A DNA stretch of 64,000 nucleotides from JADGRA01 sp052143535 (GCA_052143535.1 JBKQSS010000101.1:1-64000), one strand, 5' to 3'. Shown: positions 36,908 to 45,325, numbered from the stretch's first letter. The notes: generated by a model from the letters alone, not told the origin. Numbers and translations: made by a program.

Positions 36908-36930
36908 CCCGGGGATGGTTTCTCCCCGGG
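36908..36930 (+). other. Perfect 8-bp hairpin in dnaB leader
   Basis: CCCGGGGA and TCCCCGGG flank a 7-base loop, 20 bp before the dnaB start and 53 bp after rplI. No T tract. It may control read-through from the ribosomal genes into dnaB or access to the dnaB ribosome-binding site. Confidence 0.4.
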
Positions 36931-36950
36931 GAAGGAGCGAGGTTCCAGCG

Positions 36951-38315
36951 ATGGCGGTGGAGCGGCTGGAAGCACTGGGGCCACGGCGGTCGCTGCAGGA
37001 CCTGGCCGCCGAGCGAGCCGTCCTCGGCGCCATCCTCACCGACAACACCGTGGTGGCGGCGGTCGGCGAGGTGGTCCACCCGGACGACTTCGCCAGCCCC
37101 GGCCACGTGCACATTTTTTCCGCGATGCTGGGCCTCGACGCCACCCAGCGCCCGGTGGACCACCTCACCCTGTCCGAGGAGTTGAAGCGACGGGGGCAGC
37201 TGCAGGCGGTCGGCGGTCCGGCCTACCTCATGTCTTTGGACCAAGTGGTGCCGGTGCCCTCCAGCGCCGTCACCTACGCCAATATTGTGAAGGACCAGGC
37301 GGTGCGCCGGCGACTGGCCGAGGCGGGCCGCGAGATTCAGGAGCTGGCCAGCCAGGACTCGGGCGAGCTCGACGCCATTCTCGACGAGGCCGAACGCCGC
37401 GTCTTTCTCCTCGCCGAGCGCAAACGCGAGGGAGACTTGAAGCCGGTGCGCGAGCTGATGGAGCGCACGCTCGACTTGCTGGACCGGATGAAGCTGTCGG
37501 CCACCGGCGTCACCGGCCTGTCCACCGGCTTCCTCGACCTGGACATGCAGCTCACCGGTTTTCACAAAGGCGAGCTGTTGGTGCTCGCCGCCCGGCCAGG
37601 GGTGGGGAAAACCTCGCTGGCCATGAATATTGCGTTGCACGTGGCCCTCAAGGAGTCATTGCCGGTCGGAATTTTTTCCCTCGAGATGCCCGCCGACCAG
37701 CTGCTGATGCGGCTGCTCGCCGCCAGCGCCCGGGTGGACATGAAGCGGCTGCGAGGCGGGAGGCTCACCGCCCACGACGAGGAAAAATTCCAGGAGGTGG
37801 CGGGAAGCCTCTTCAACGCACCGCTTTACATTGACGACACGGGCGCCCTATCGCCCTTCGACTTGCGGGCCAAGGCCCGCCGGCTGAAGCAAAAGAATGC
37901 GCAGCTCGGGCTTCTGGTGGTGGACTACCTGCAGCTGATGCACCAGAAAGGCCGGGTGGAGAGCCGTCAGCTGGAGGTCTCCGAAATCTCCCGCTCGCTG
38001 AAGGCGCTGGCCAAGGAGCTGGACTGTCCCATCCTCGCCCTCAGTCAGCTCAACCGGAAGGTGGAGGAGCGCAAGGGGGGACGCCCCATGCTGTCGGACT
38101 TGCGCGAGTCCGGCGCCATCGAGCAGGACGCGGACGTGGTCATGTTCATCCACCGCGACGACGAAGAGGACTCGGACCCGGGCGGCTATGGCTCGAGGGG
38201 CGCGGTGCCGGTGGAGTTGATTATTGCCAAGCAGCGCAACGGGCCGACGGGCACCATCGACCTCGTCTTCCTCTCGGAATTCACCCGCTTCGAGAGCCGC
38301 GCCCGCGAGCCCTAA
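36951..38315 (+). CDS. dnaB: Replicative DNA helicase DnaB
   Basis: 454 aa. N-terminal primase-interacting domain (LQDLAAERAVLGAILTD), linker helix, then RecA-like domain with Walker A ARPGVGKTS (214-222), VGIFSLEMP, LLVVDYLQLM (Walker B), ILALSQLNRKVEERKGGRP and FIHRDDEED. Start MAVERLEALG chosen over upstream in-frame starts, which would read through the leader hairpin. Its stop overlaps the convergent thiD stop by 4 bases. Confidence 0.97.
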   Translation: MAVERLEALGPRRSLQDLAAERAVLGAILTDNTVVAAVGEVVHPDDFASPGHVHIFSAMLGLDATQRPVDHLTLSEELKRRGQLQAVGGPAYLMSLDQVVPVPSSAVTYANIVKDQAVRRRLAEAGREIQELASQDSGELDAILDEAERRVFLLAERKREGDLKPVRELMERTLDLLDRMKLSATGVTGLSTGFLDLDMQLTGFHKGELLVLAARPGVGKTSLAMNIALHVALKESLPVGIFSLEMPADQLLMRLLAASARVDMKRLRGGRLTAHDEEKFQEVAGSLFNAPLYIDDTGALSPFDLRAKARRLKQKNAQLGLLVVDYLQLMHQKGRVESRQLEVSEISRSLKALAKELDCPILALSQLNRKVEERKGGRPMLSDLRESGAIEQDADVVMFIHRDDEEDSDPGGYGSRGAVPVELIIAKQRNGPTGTIDLVFLSEFTRFESRAREP

Positions 38316-39058
38316 GCCGGGGCCTGTAGGTATTGGCGCACCGCCCGTCGAGCCCGAGCCACGGCAGTGGCTTCAGGCTGCCCAAGGGCCAACTCGGTGG
38401 CCAGCGTCGAGGCAAAGCGGCAGCCCGTGCCCCGCTTCTGGGGGCCACGCGGAAGGCGGCGGCCAACCCAACTCCGCACCCGGCCAGGCAGCGCCAGCAC
38501 GTCCACCGGGGGCCCGGCGAGGTGCCCTCCCTTCACCACCACCGCCCCGAAGCCCTCTTCCAGAAGCGTGGTGGCAAGCCGGCGTACCACCGCCACGGTG
38601 GTGGGCACCCGGCGCTGTCCGAGCAGCCAGGCCAGCTCCGGGACGTTGGGGGTGAGCCACACCGACGGCTTGGCCAAGGCAAAGAAGTCCTCCCGACGTA
38701 ACGCCGACAGGCGCTCGCCCCGCGAGGTGCGCACCACCGGGTCCACCACCAAAGGGATGTGCAGCCGCAAAAGGCGCGCCCCCAAAACGGCCAGCGTCGG
38801 TGCGTCCGGCACCGCCCCCAACTTCGCGCTCCGCGGGCGAGAGTCGAGTAATAGCGCGTCGAGCTGGGCCAGAAGGAGCCAGCGAGGGACAGCCAGGCAA
38901 CGAAAGCGACTTCCTTGCGCCGTCAGCACCGTCGCCAGGCCGACGGGGCGGCCGCCCGCGGCGGCGACGGCCGCCACGTCGGCCAGCAGCCCGACGCGCC
39001 CGCTCGGCTCCAGGCCCCCCGCCACCAGGACGGCCGGCGCGCTAGCGGCGCGTCTCAC
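38312..39058 (-). CDS. thiD: Phosphomethylpyrimidine kinase-like ThiD
   Basis: 248 aa from a GTG that overlaps the preceding gene by 17 bp. Ribokinase-fold HMP/HMP-P kinase: GGLEPSGRVGLLADV replaces the usual GSDPSGGAGIQAD. Also present are VVDPVVRTSRGERL, TPNVPELAWLLGQ, VVVKGGHLAG and the anion hole GTGCRFAST with Cys. Makes HMP diphosphate for thiamine. It clusters with thiE, which supports the call. Confidence 0.85.
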   Translation of the reverse strand: MRRAASAPAVLVAGGLEPSGRVGLLADVAAVAAAGGRPVGLATVLTAQGSRFRCLAVPRWLLLAQLDALLLDSRPRSAKLGAVPDAPTLAVLGARLLRLHIPLVVDPVVRTSRGERLSALRREDFFALAKPSVWLTPNVPELAWLLGQRRVPTTVAVVRRLATTLLEEGFGAVVVKGGHLAGPPVDVLALPGRVRSWVGRRLPRGPQKRGTGCRFASTLATELALGQPEATAVARARRAVRQYLQAPA

Positions 39059-39788
39059 GGGCCTTCTGCACCAGCGCTCGGTACAGCCCGAGCTGCAACG
39101 GCATGCTCTGCAGAAGCAGCTCCGGGTGCCACTGGACGCCCAAGGCAAAGGGGTGCTCGGTGGACTCGACGGCCTCCACCACCCCGTCCGGCGACGAGGC
39201 GCTCACCTTCAGCGTTGAAGCCACCCGCGACACGGCCTGGTGGTGGGTGGAATTCACCATCAGCTGCCCGCGTCCCAGCACCTCGGCCAGCGAAGTGCCC
39301 TCGCGTACGTCCACCGGGTGGCTCGGCTGACCCTTGTCGTTGCGCTGCTCGTGCTCCTTGGCCCCAGGGAGCTCGCGGCGCAAGTCCTGGTAAAGCTCGC
39401 CGCCGAGGACGACGTTGAGCAGCTGCATGCCTCCGCAGATGGCGAGAATGGGTAGCTTGCGTCGCAGGGCCGTCTGCAGCACCAGCGTCTCAAAGGCTGT
39501 CCGGGCGGGCTTGAGGGGCCCCAGCCCCTCGCGCGGGCTCTGCCCGTAGGCGTCCGGTGGGACGTCGAAGGCCCCGCCCGTCACCACCACCGCGGCCACC
39601 CGGTCCAGGTAGCCCTCCACCACCGCCACCTCGGCGCTGCAGGGAAGCACCAGCGGCAGGCCACCGGCGCGCAGCACCGCGTCCGCGTAAGCCGTCTTCA
39701 GGACGTAGCGAGCGACGTCCCCTTCGGCCTCCACGTCCGGGGTGATGCCCACCACCGGGCGACGCAGTGGGGTGCCGTGCGGTCTCAC
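39042..39788 (-). CDS. Class I glutamine amidotransferase-like (peptidase C26) hydrolase
   Basis: 248 aa, GTG start overlapping the thiE stop (GTGA). Nucleophile Cys in AICGGMQLLNVVLGG, catalytic His-Glu in GVQWHPE near residue 220, oxyanion TGGAFDVPP. This pattern fits gamma-glutamyl-GABA hydrolase (PuuD)-like C26 enzymes that cleave gamma-glutamyl amides. Its place between thiE and thiD is unusual; it may salvage a thiamine breakdown product or simply be co-transcribed. Confidence 0.85.
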   Translation of the reverse strand: MRPHGTPLRRPVVGITPDVEAEGDVARYVLKTAYADAVLRAGGLPLVLPCSAEVAVVEGYLDRVAAVVVTGGAFDVPPDAYGQSPREGLGPLKPARTAFETLVLQTALRRKLPILAICGGMQLLNVVLGGELYQDLRRELPGAKEHEQRNDKGQPSHPVDVREGTSLAEVLGRGQLMVNSTHHQAVSRVASTLKVSASSPDGVVEAVESTEHPFALGVQWHPELLLQSMPLQLGLYRALVQKARETRR

Positions 39789-40435
39789 CTCTCCGGTATG
39801 CCTCGTTCCTCGACGCCGCGCAGGAATTCTTCCTGCAGTTGCCGGACGCGCCGGGCAATGTCCTTTGCCCCGAGGACGTCAGACACCACCGCGGCGGCGT
39901 AGGCCCCGGCCCGAGCCACGGCGCGGATGGAGGGCAGGCCGATGCCGCCAATGGCCACCACCGGCAGGGGGCTTTGGGCCACCACCTCCCTTAAGCCCGC
40001 AATCCCGAGGAGGGGCGCGGCCACCTCTTTGCTTCTCGGGGAGAAAATGGGGCCCAGCCCGACGTAGTCCGCCCCCGCGGCCTGGGCCGCTTGCGCTGCG
40101 CGCGCACTGCGCACCGTCACTCCGACCAGCGCCTTGGGGCCGAGCAACCGACGGGCTTCCTCAACTGGGAGGTCCTCGTCTCCCAGGTGGACTCCGTCGG
40201 CCGCGGCCAGGAGCGCCCAGTCCACCCTGTCATTCACCACCAGAGCTGCCCGGGCAGCATGCGCCTCGGCCGTCAGCAGGCGGATGAGGGCTACCGCCTC
40301 TGCCCCGGGCGTCCGCTTCAGCCGCAATTGGAGCACCCGCACCCCACCTTTCAGCAGCTGCTCGGCTTGCGCCAGGACAGTCAGCTCGGGGCAAGCGGTG
40401 TCGTCGGCCAGGGCGTAAACGCCAGGTGGAAACAT
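39785..40435 (-). CDS. thiE: Thiamine-phosphate synthase
   Basis: 216 aa. Joins HMP diphosphate and thiazole phosphate. Motifs: VRVLQLRLKRTPG (usual QlR.K), LVVNDRVDWALLAAADGVHLGDEDLP, VGVTVRSARAAQAA, GADYVGLGPIF and VVAIGGIGLPSIRAV (phosphate site). Start MFPPGVYALAD chosen; the longer upstream frame runs over the divergent gene. No TPP riboswitch was recognised in the 112-bp divergent gap. Confidence 0.93.
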   Translation of the reverse strand: MFPPGVYALADDTACPELTVLAQAEQLLKGGVRVLQLRLKRTPGAEAVALIRLLTAEAHAARAALVVNDRVDWALLAAADGVHLGDEDLPVEEARRLLGPKALVGVTVRSARAAQAAQAAGADYVGLGPIFSPRSKEVAAPLLGIAGLREVVAQSPLPVVAIGGIGLPSIRAVARAGAYAAAVVSDVLGAKDIARRVRQLQEEFLRGVEERGIPER

Positions 40436-40547
40436 GGGGCAGCCTTGGCTTCCTTTTCGGGGGGCAGTTGACGCCGGGGGCCTGTGCGCTAAAAGTCCCG
40501 CGCCCGGGGTGTTCCCGGCAAGGACTACGGAAGAGGGCTTCACCCCC

Positions 40548-40724
40548 ATGGCCGAAACTTTGGACCCCAAGCTGTTCGACAAACGCACCGCCGCCCGCTA
40601 CCGGGACTCCGGCCTCCTCGACGAGAAGGTGTGGGAGAAGCACCTCAAGTCGCTTCCGGACTTGGCCGACGAGAGTCTCATCGTTGATACGCGGATGAGC
40701 TCTGAACCGGACGAGGACGACTAA
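40548..40724 (+). CDS. Small acidic hypothetical protein
   Basis: 58 aa (MAETLDPKLFDKRTAARYRD...). Weak GAGGG box about 13 bases upstream. Soluble, acidic C terminus (SEPDEDD). Codon usage matches the genome. It starts 28 bp before the next gene, likely the same operon. Unknown function. Confidence 0.6.
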   Translation: MAETLDPKLFDKRTAARYRDSGLLDEKVWEKHLKSLPDLADESLIVDTRMSSEPDEDD

Positions 40725-40752
40725 CACACCCTTCCCAGAGGGGGCGGCTCAC

Positions 40753-41052
40753 GTGAGCGAACGGCGCGGGGAAAGCTTCGTCATGCACAGGGCGCCCGGC
40801 GGACCGGGGCCGGTCGACTTCACCACCTTCCTGTTGGGACTGGCCAGCTCGGCCCTCATCCACATGGGGGCCAGCGCCCACCCCGACACCGGCCTTGTCC
40901 AAAGGGACGAGGCGCTCGCGCGCCAGAGCCTCGACCTACTGGCCCTGTTGAAGGAGAAGACGCGGGGAAACCTCACTCCGGAGGAGGAGCGGCTCTTCTC
41001 CACGCTGCTCACCGACTTGCGCCTCAAATTCCTCGGGGCCACCGGGCCTTGA
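40753..41052 (+). CDS. DUF1844 family protein
   Basis: 99 aa, GTG start. Shows VDFTTFLLGLASSALIHMG, ARQSLDLLALLKEKTRGNLTPEE and LLTDLRLKF, the pattern of the DUF1844 family found across Deltaproteobacteria/Myxococcota and other phyla. Function unknown. Confidence 0.85.
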   Translation: MSERRGESFVMHRAPGGPGPVDFTTFLLGLASSALIHMGASAHPDTGLVQRDEALARQSLDLLALLKEKTRGNLTPEEERLFSTLLTDLRLKFLGATGP

Positions 41053-41672
41053 GCGGCGCGGTTGGCGCGCTTCCCGGCCGCCTGCGCACGGCCTCCCTTC
41101 TCAGCATGCTGTTGAGCGGGTGGTGCGGCTTCTTCGCTGCCTGGGACGGCTTCTCGCTTGTCCGCCTGGATGAGTTGAAGCAGGCCCAGCCGCTCTTCAC
41201 GCCCCCCATGGACCCGGCCCTGGCTGAACGGCTGGTGGCCTCGCGACTCCTCGCCTTGGAGCACATGCGTGAGCCGCGCATGGTGGTGCTGTTCGCGCTG
41301 GCGCTGGCCTGCTCCTTGAGCCTGGTCGCCTCCAGCCGCCTGCTTCGTCCGGCGGGGCTTCCCCGCGAGGGCGTCCGGCGGATTCTGGTGTGGGCGTTGG
41401 TTGTCGCGGCGGCGCTGCGCACCATCAATGGAGCCCAGGACACCGTCCTGGACCAGGGCACCGCCGACGTGATGCGGGTCGGCCTGGCGCTCCCCCAAGG
41501 CCTGCCCGCCGCCACCGGCGAGGAAGTGCGCCGGCTCCTGGGGCCCGTCTTTTTCGTCTTCACCATTGTCCGCACGGCGCTGGTGGTGGGGCCGTTTCTC
41601 TTCTTGAGCCAGTACTTCCGCTCGGCCCGCGTCAAGGAATGGGTGGCGCGCGAGGACGCGCGTTCGACGTGA
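41049..41672 (+). CDS. Hypothetical membrane protein
   Basis: 207 aa from a TTG that overlaps the DUF1844 stop (TTGA); ATG 41106 is an alternative start. Hydrophobic segments near 16-32, 78-96, 113-128 and 165-188. Conserved-looking polar spots TINGAQDTVLDQG and FTIVRTALVVGPF. Family not recognised. Confidence 0.7.
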   Translation: MSGAVGALPGRLRTASLLSMLLSGWCGFFAAWDGFSLVRLDELKQAQPLFTPPMDPALAERLVASRLLALEHMREPRMVVLFALALACSLSLVASSRLLRPAGLPREGVRRILVWALVVAAALRTINGAQDTVLDQGTADVMRVGLALPQGLPAATGEEVRRLLGPVFFVFTIVRTALVVGPFLFLSQYFRSARVKEWVAREDARST

Positions 41673-42199
41673 GCGCGCCGGCCCTAGCCCCAGGGAAAAC
41701 CCGCGCCGACCAGGCGGGCCTGCGCCTCATCATCGGCTACAAACTCCTCAAGGGCGTCCTCACCATCGCCTCAGGCATCATCATCGGCGGTGCCTTGGTG
41801 CTCGGCTTCGGGCCAGCGGTGCAGGCTCACGCCGCCCGCGTTCAGGAGCACGCCACCGCCGCCTGGGCGCTGCACGCGGCGGAACTGCTCAGCAAACTCA
41901 GCACCCCGCGCTGGCTGCGGTGGTCCGCGGTGGCACTGGAGCTCGACGGCACGGTGTGCCTCATCGAGGCCTGGGCACTGCGCGAGGGCCATGCCTGGGG
42001 ACCATGGCTGGTGGTGGTCATCACCGCACTCTTCCTGCCGCTCGAGGCCCTCGAGCTGTGGCGCCACCCGCGGCTGAGCCGGCTCGGGCTCCTGGTGGGA
42101 AACCTCGCCATCCTCGTCTTTCTCAGCTGGTATGCGCGGCGCCACTCCTCCCGGCTCAGCCGCCCCAGCGCACCTCCGGCGCCGCCGGCCCTTCCCTGA
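41669..42199 (+). CDS. DUF2127-like membrane protein
   Basis: 176 aa from GTG overlapping the preceding stop (GTGA). Starts RADQAGLRLIIGYKLLKGVLTIASG and has four hydrophobic segments, with YEAWALR-like IEAWALREGHAWGPWL and LFLPLEALELWRHP, the pattern of DUF2127. Function unknown; translationally coupled to the previous membrane protein. Confidence 0.75.
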   Translation: MSAPALAPGKTRADQAGLRLIIGYKLLKGVLTIASGIIIGGALVLGFGPAVQAHAARVQEHATAAWALHAAELLSKLSTPRWLRWSAVALELDGTVCLIEAWALREGHAWGPWLVVVITALFLPLEALELWRHPRLSRLGLLVGNLAILVFLSWYARRHSSRLSRPSAPPAPPALP

Positions 42200-42295
42200 G
42201 TGACGCTGAAGAAAACTCCGCCCCGGCCAGCTGACGACTGCGGCAAGCGGACCAGGCGTCACCCTGGGGGTGGGGGCGCCCTTGCCGCCGGGGCA

Positions 42296-42706
42296 CTATT
42301 TCAGCCCGGGCTTTTCCATGTCCCGCAGGTTGGTGCTGTACACCTGCCCGGTCGCCGAGAGCGTCACCTTCACCAAGGCCCCACCGAGGTCACCGTTGCG
42401 CAAGGGGTTGAGCTCGACCACCACCTTGTCGCCGGCGCTGAGCGCCTTGCGGTTCCAGCCGGTGCGGGTGAGGTTCCCTGGGCTGGTCATCTCCAGCCAC
42501 CAGACATCCGGCTTGTTGGGGTCCTTCCCCTCGACGTTTACCCAGACGACGACGTGCGGGTTGGTCCATTGAAATTCCTTCACCGTGCCGGTGATGGTGA
42601 CCGTCTTGGTGAAGTCGAACATGGCGAATGAATGATGAGCCGAGGCGGGCAGGGCCAGCGCTGTCAGCGCGGTCAGCAGCAGCAGTCTCCGAAGAAACCC
42701 GTTCAT
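42296..42706 (-). CDS. Small exported protein, DUF6152-like
   Basis: 136 aa. Clear signal peptide (LLLLTALTALALPASA). The mature start HHSFAMFDFTKTVTITGTVKEFQWTNPH, shown here only as motif description, is typical of DUF6152: an OB-like beta barrel beginning with His-His-Ser-Phe. It then has WWLEMTSPGNLTRTGW. AGGGAG box before ATG. Last gene of a four-gene operon. Molecular function unknown; the N-terminal HH could bind metal. Confidence 0.8.
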   Translation of the reverse strand: MNGFLRRLLLLTALTALALPASAHHSFAMFDFTKTVTITGTVKEFQWTNPHVVVWVNVEGKDPNKPDVWWLEMTSPGNLTRTGWNRKALSAGDKVVVELNPLRNGDLGGALVKVTLSATGQVYSTNLRDMEKPGLK

Positions 42707-42718
42707 CTGTAACTCCCT

Positions 42719-43540
42719 CTATTTGGTCTGGGGGACGGGGTTACCGTCGGCGTGGGGAATGGGCACCCAAACGGCGTTGCCGTGCGCATCCTGGCGCTCG
42801 GCGTAGCTGCCCTGTAGGCAGACGCCTTCGAGGATGTCGTACTTGCGTGCGCGCTGTCGGAAATAAATGCGCGTCGTCTTCCACGGCGCGGTCAGGACGT
42901 GGGGGGCAATAATCTCGAGGTCATCATGCAGCACGTCGGGCTCGGCCAGGTGGATGCGCTCGATGACGTGGAGGTCACCGTTGTTGGGGATGCCGACCGC
43001 TTCGCTGACCGCCAGGTAAGCCTCCGGCAGGACCCCCACGGTGTCGACCACCAGGGTGTCCCCCTCCCAGTGGCCGATGGAGTGACCGTGAAAGCTGGGG
43101 TCCGGGTCGGCCGGATGGGGGCGCCCGTCGGTGTAGATGCGCCGCAGCCGGTTTGCGTCCATCTCGCCGAGGAGAGTCACCCGGCCGGGGGTGAAGAGGA
43201 ACTCGAAGGCATTGTGGGTGATGAGCATCCAGGTCGGCATGCCCTCGGGCAGGCAATTGATGAAGAGACCGCGCGGCCGCCCGGCGTTTTCCTCCGCCTC
43301 CATTGCCGCAATCTGCTCGGCCGCCTTCGGCTGCCAGGGCACCGGGTCGGTGCGAATGCGCTTGGCCTGGTCGCTGACGAAGGGGGTCCAGACGCCGCTC
43401 CAGTCGGGAAGCTTGGCGAGGGCAGCCCATTGCCCGGGCTTGGGGGCGGGGTTGATGCTGACCGCTGCTTGGTCCTCAGCGCGCAACGGCGGGGCGAGGA
43501 AAAGGAGGGCCAGGAGCACGGTCCCTTCACTTCGGTTCAT
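42719..43540 (-). CDS. Exported protein of unknown function linked to DUF6152
   Basis: 273 aa. Signal peptide (residues 1-21), then WSGVWTPF, FINCLPEGMPTWM, EFLFTPGRVTLLGEMDANRLRRIYTDGR, HPADPDPSFHGHSIGHWEGD and TLVVDTVGVLPE. This block of strongly conserved-looking motifs is recognisable from other Proteobacteria, where it also occurs beside DUF6152 genes, but has no assigned function. Clustered His/Asp/Cys suggest metal or ligand binding. It ends 12 bp before the DUF6152-like gene. Confidence 0.75.
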   Translation of the reverse strand: MNRSEGTVLLALLFLAPPLRAEDQAAVSINPAPKPGQWAALAKLPDWSGVWTPFVSDQAKRIRTDPVPWQPKAAEQIAAMEAEENAGRPRGLFINCLPEGMPTWMLITHNAFEFLFTPGRVTLLGEMDANRLRRIYTDGRPHPADPDPSFHGHSIGHWEGDTLVVDTVGVLPEAYLAVSEAVGIPNNGDLHVIERIHLAEPDVLHDDLEIIAPHVLTAPWKTTRIYFRQRARKYDILEGVCLQGSYAERQDAHGNAVWVPIPHADGNPVPQTK

Positions 43541-43586
43541 GGCTTCCTCGACGAGCGTCCGGCCAGCGCAGGCGCCTCAAGACATC

Positions 43587-44084
43587 TCACGAATGCGAAT
43601 TCATAGTGAAACCAATCCAGCGGGCCACCACCACCACGCTCACCCAGCAGAGCAAGCTGACTCCTCCCGCCAGCCGGGCGCGCCAAGGGGTGAGCGGTGC
43701 TGCCTCCCACTGGGCGAGGCTTCGGCGGGCCCACCAATGAAAGACGGCCATATTCAGCCCGGCCAGCAACAGCAGTCCCATTTTCGCTCTCAGAAAGGGA
43801 TTGCGCGCATAGGCCGGGGCATTCGAGGCGAAGAGGAGAAAGCCCGAGGTCACCGCTAGCCCGAAGGCGGCCCAGGTGACGGGGAGGACGTCGCGGAGCA
43901 CCCGCCCAACCGGCCGGTCGCGCCAGGCCACGCCCAAAAGTCGTAAGTCAACGACGCTGATGGAGCCGACCACCAGGGTGATGGCCAGGACGTGGACGCA
44001 CTCAATCCAAGGGAAGGCGTATTCGTTCTCGCGGATGCCGGCCGCCCAGCCGGTCGCGTAAAGCCACTCGAGCCAGCTCGTCAC
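43587..44084 (-). CDS. Four-helix membrane protein B (DUF6644-like)
   Basis: 165 aa from GTG 44084, placed 8 bases after GAGG; GTG 44093 is an alternative start. Four hydrophobic segments. Key positions: FPWIECVHVLAIT with a His in the first helix, VVDLRLLGVAWRDR, NPFLRAKMGLLL, and ARWIGFT in the last helix. Homologous along its length to the next gene upstream, so the two are paralogues. Intramembrane His and Arg recall haem- or metal-handling membrane proteins; this is inference. Confidence 0.78.
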   Translation of the reverse strand: MTSWLEWLYATGWAAGIRENEYAFPWIECVHVLAITLVVGSISVVDLRLLGVAWRDRPVGRVLRDVLPVTWAAFGLAVTSGFLLFASNAPAYARNPFLRAKMGLLLLAGLNMAVFHWWARRSLAQWEAAPLTPWRARLAGGVSLLCWVSVVVVARWIGFTMNSHS

Positions 44085-44094
44085 CGGTGCCACC

Positions 44095-44601
44095 TCACCG
44101 TTGGACGCCCATGTAGGCAATCCACCGGCCGGCGAAGAGGATGCCCACCCACAGGCCGATGGAGGTTGTGGCGAGCAGTCGGGCCAAGCGGCCACGCCAG
44201 CGGCTCGAGCTCCAGTAGTCGGCGTTTTTTCGGAGCGGCCCTGCGGTAACGGCGGTGACGGCCAAGGCGGCGAGCAGAAGTGCCATCTTGAGCTGGAAGG
44301 CGGGATTGAGCAACGAGCGCGCTGGCTCGGCGCAAATCATCAGCGCGCCGCTCAGAAGCAGCACCACCACCGCACCGAAGATGACTGGAACAAAGCGGCT
44401 CGAGACGCGGCCAAGCGAGACGTCCCTGCCGCTTTTGCCCAACAGCCGGAGGTTGAAGAGCAGCATCGAGCCCATCACCGCGGCGATGGCCAACAGGTGC
44501 ACCGTCTGAACGGTGGGTATTGCCCACTCGAGCGTCTGAAGCTTCAGGCTGAAGGGCGTGAGCTCGAGCCAAGCACAAAACGCGGCCACGGTTGCGCGCA
44601 T
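44095..44601 (-). CDS. Four-helix membrane protein A (DUF6644-like)
   Basis: 168 aa. Same plan as the gene that follows it: PTVQTVHLLAIAAVMGS (His in helix 1), LFNLRLLGKSGRD, NPAFQLKMALLLAAL, GRWIAYMG. The tandem pair probably arose by duplication and may form a heterodimer. ATG 44601. It is 10 bp from its paralogue. Confidence 0.78.
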   Translation of the reverse strand: MRATVAAFCAWLELTPFSLKLQTLEWAIPTVQTVHLLAIAAVMGSMLLFNLRLLGKSGRDVSLGRVSSRFVPVIFGAVVVLLLSGALMICAEPARSLLNPAFQLKMALLLAALAVTAVTAGPLRKNADYWSSSRWRGRLARLLATTSIGLWVGILFAGRWIAYMGVQR

Positions 44602-44677
44602 CACCCGGAGCCTAGGCTCGCCAACGGCCAGCCGTCCGTACCTTTCGACGGCCCGCCCACTTGCTTCGAGGAGGGTT

Positions 44678-45250
44678 TCAGTCCGGAAAATTCGTGTGCG
44701 GAGTCAGCAGTGAGGCCACATCCACCTCCGGCCCCTCAAGCGGCAGCAGCGTTCCTGGCGCGTAGGCGAGCCGGAGCAGCTCCTCCCGGCTGAGCCCCAA
44801 CAGGCGCGCCAGCCGGCCCATGGGCCAGCGCTCCCGAAGCGCCTCAAACTCCTGCTCGGAGAGCTCCTCGAGCTCGAGGTCCAGCTCCTCGTAGAGGAGT
44901 GTTTCGCCGCCCACCGGGGTGCCTCCGTTGTAGGCCCGCACCGCCTCGAAGAGGTCCGGGTCAACGGCGTAGGCGTGCACCGTCCCCTGCTGGGCCAATG
45001 AGAGGGCCGCCGCCAGGGCGTGGTGCTGGCGGTACCACTCCGCCCCGGCCGGGCCGTAGGTGTGCGGCCCGTCATAGGCCAGGCGGACCAGCCTCCGGCT
45101 CGCGTCCACGGACAGAAGGAGACTGGCCGCTTCCGGCGACTGGCCGTCCGCGGTGAGGGCCGCGCGGCCAAGCCCTTGCAGCGCCACGCCGGCCAGGCTC
45201 TCGGCCCGGAGGAGGTAGCCGCCGTGGGCTTCAATGCGGGGCGCAAACAC
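44678..45250 (-). CDS. Hypothetical protein
   Basis: 190 aa, GTG start. No signal peptide or membrane helix. The Leu/Glu-rich middle (LLYEELDLELEELSEQEFEALRERW, given as composition) resembles an acidic helix, followed by GRLARLLGLSREELLRLAY, a small helical, possibly HTH-like, unit. It lies 76 bp upstream of the four-gene membrane/exported operon and divergent from clpB. Unknown function. Confidence 0.62.
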   Translation of the reverse strand: MFAPRIEAHGGYLLRAESLAGVALQGLGRAALTADGQSPEAASLLLSVDASRRLVRLAYDGPHTYGPAGAEWYRQHHALAAALSLAQQGTVHAYAVDPDLFEAVRAYNGGTPVGGETLLYEELDLELEELSEQEFEALRERWPMGRLARLLGLSREELLRLAYAPGTLLPLEGPEVDVASLLTPHTNFPD

Positions 45251-45282
45251 GAGGGGGACGCACCGGGCGTTTTACGCGCCGT

Positions 45283-45322
45283 CTTGGCGTCTTGCCAAGG
45301 GCTGGCAAAGGCTTACCTTGGC
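45283..45322 (+). promoter_or_regulatory. Overlapping inverted repeats in clpB leader
   Basis: GCCAAG (45294-45299) can pair with CTTGGC upstream (45283-45288) or with CTTGGC downstream (45317-45322). TTGCCA (45292-45297) can also pair with TGGCAA (45303-45308). The alternatives are mutually exclusive and reach to 4 bases from the clpB ATG, covering the ribosome-binding region. Confidence 0.4.
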
Positions 45323-45325
45323 GCC

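Noticed and set aside
45020..45325. Upstream in-frame extension of clpB
   Set aside because: Overlaps the opposite-strand hypothetical gene and lacks ClpB similarity; the family start MRIDQFTVKA is at 45326.
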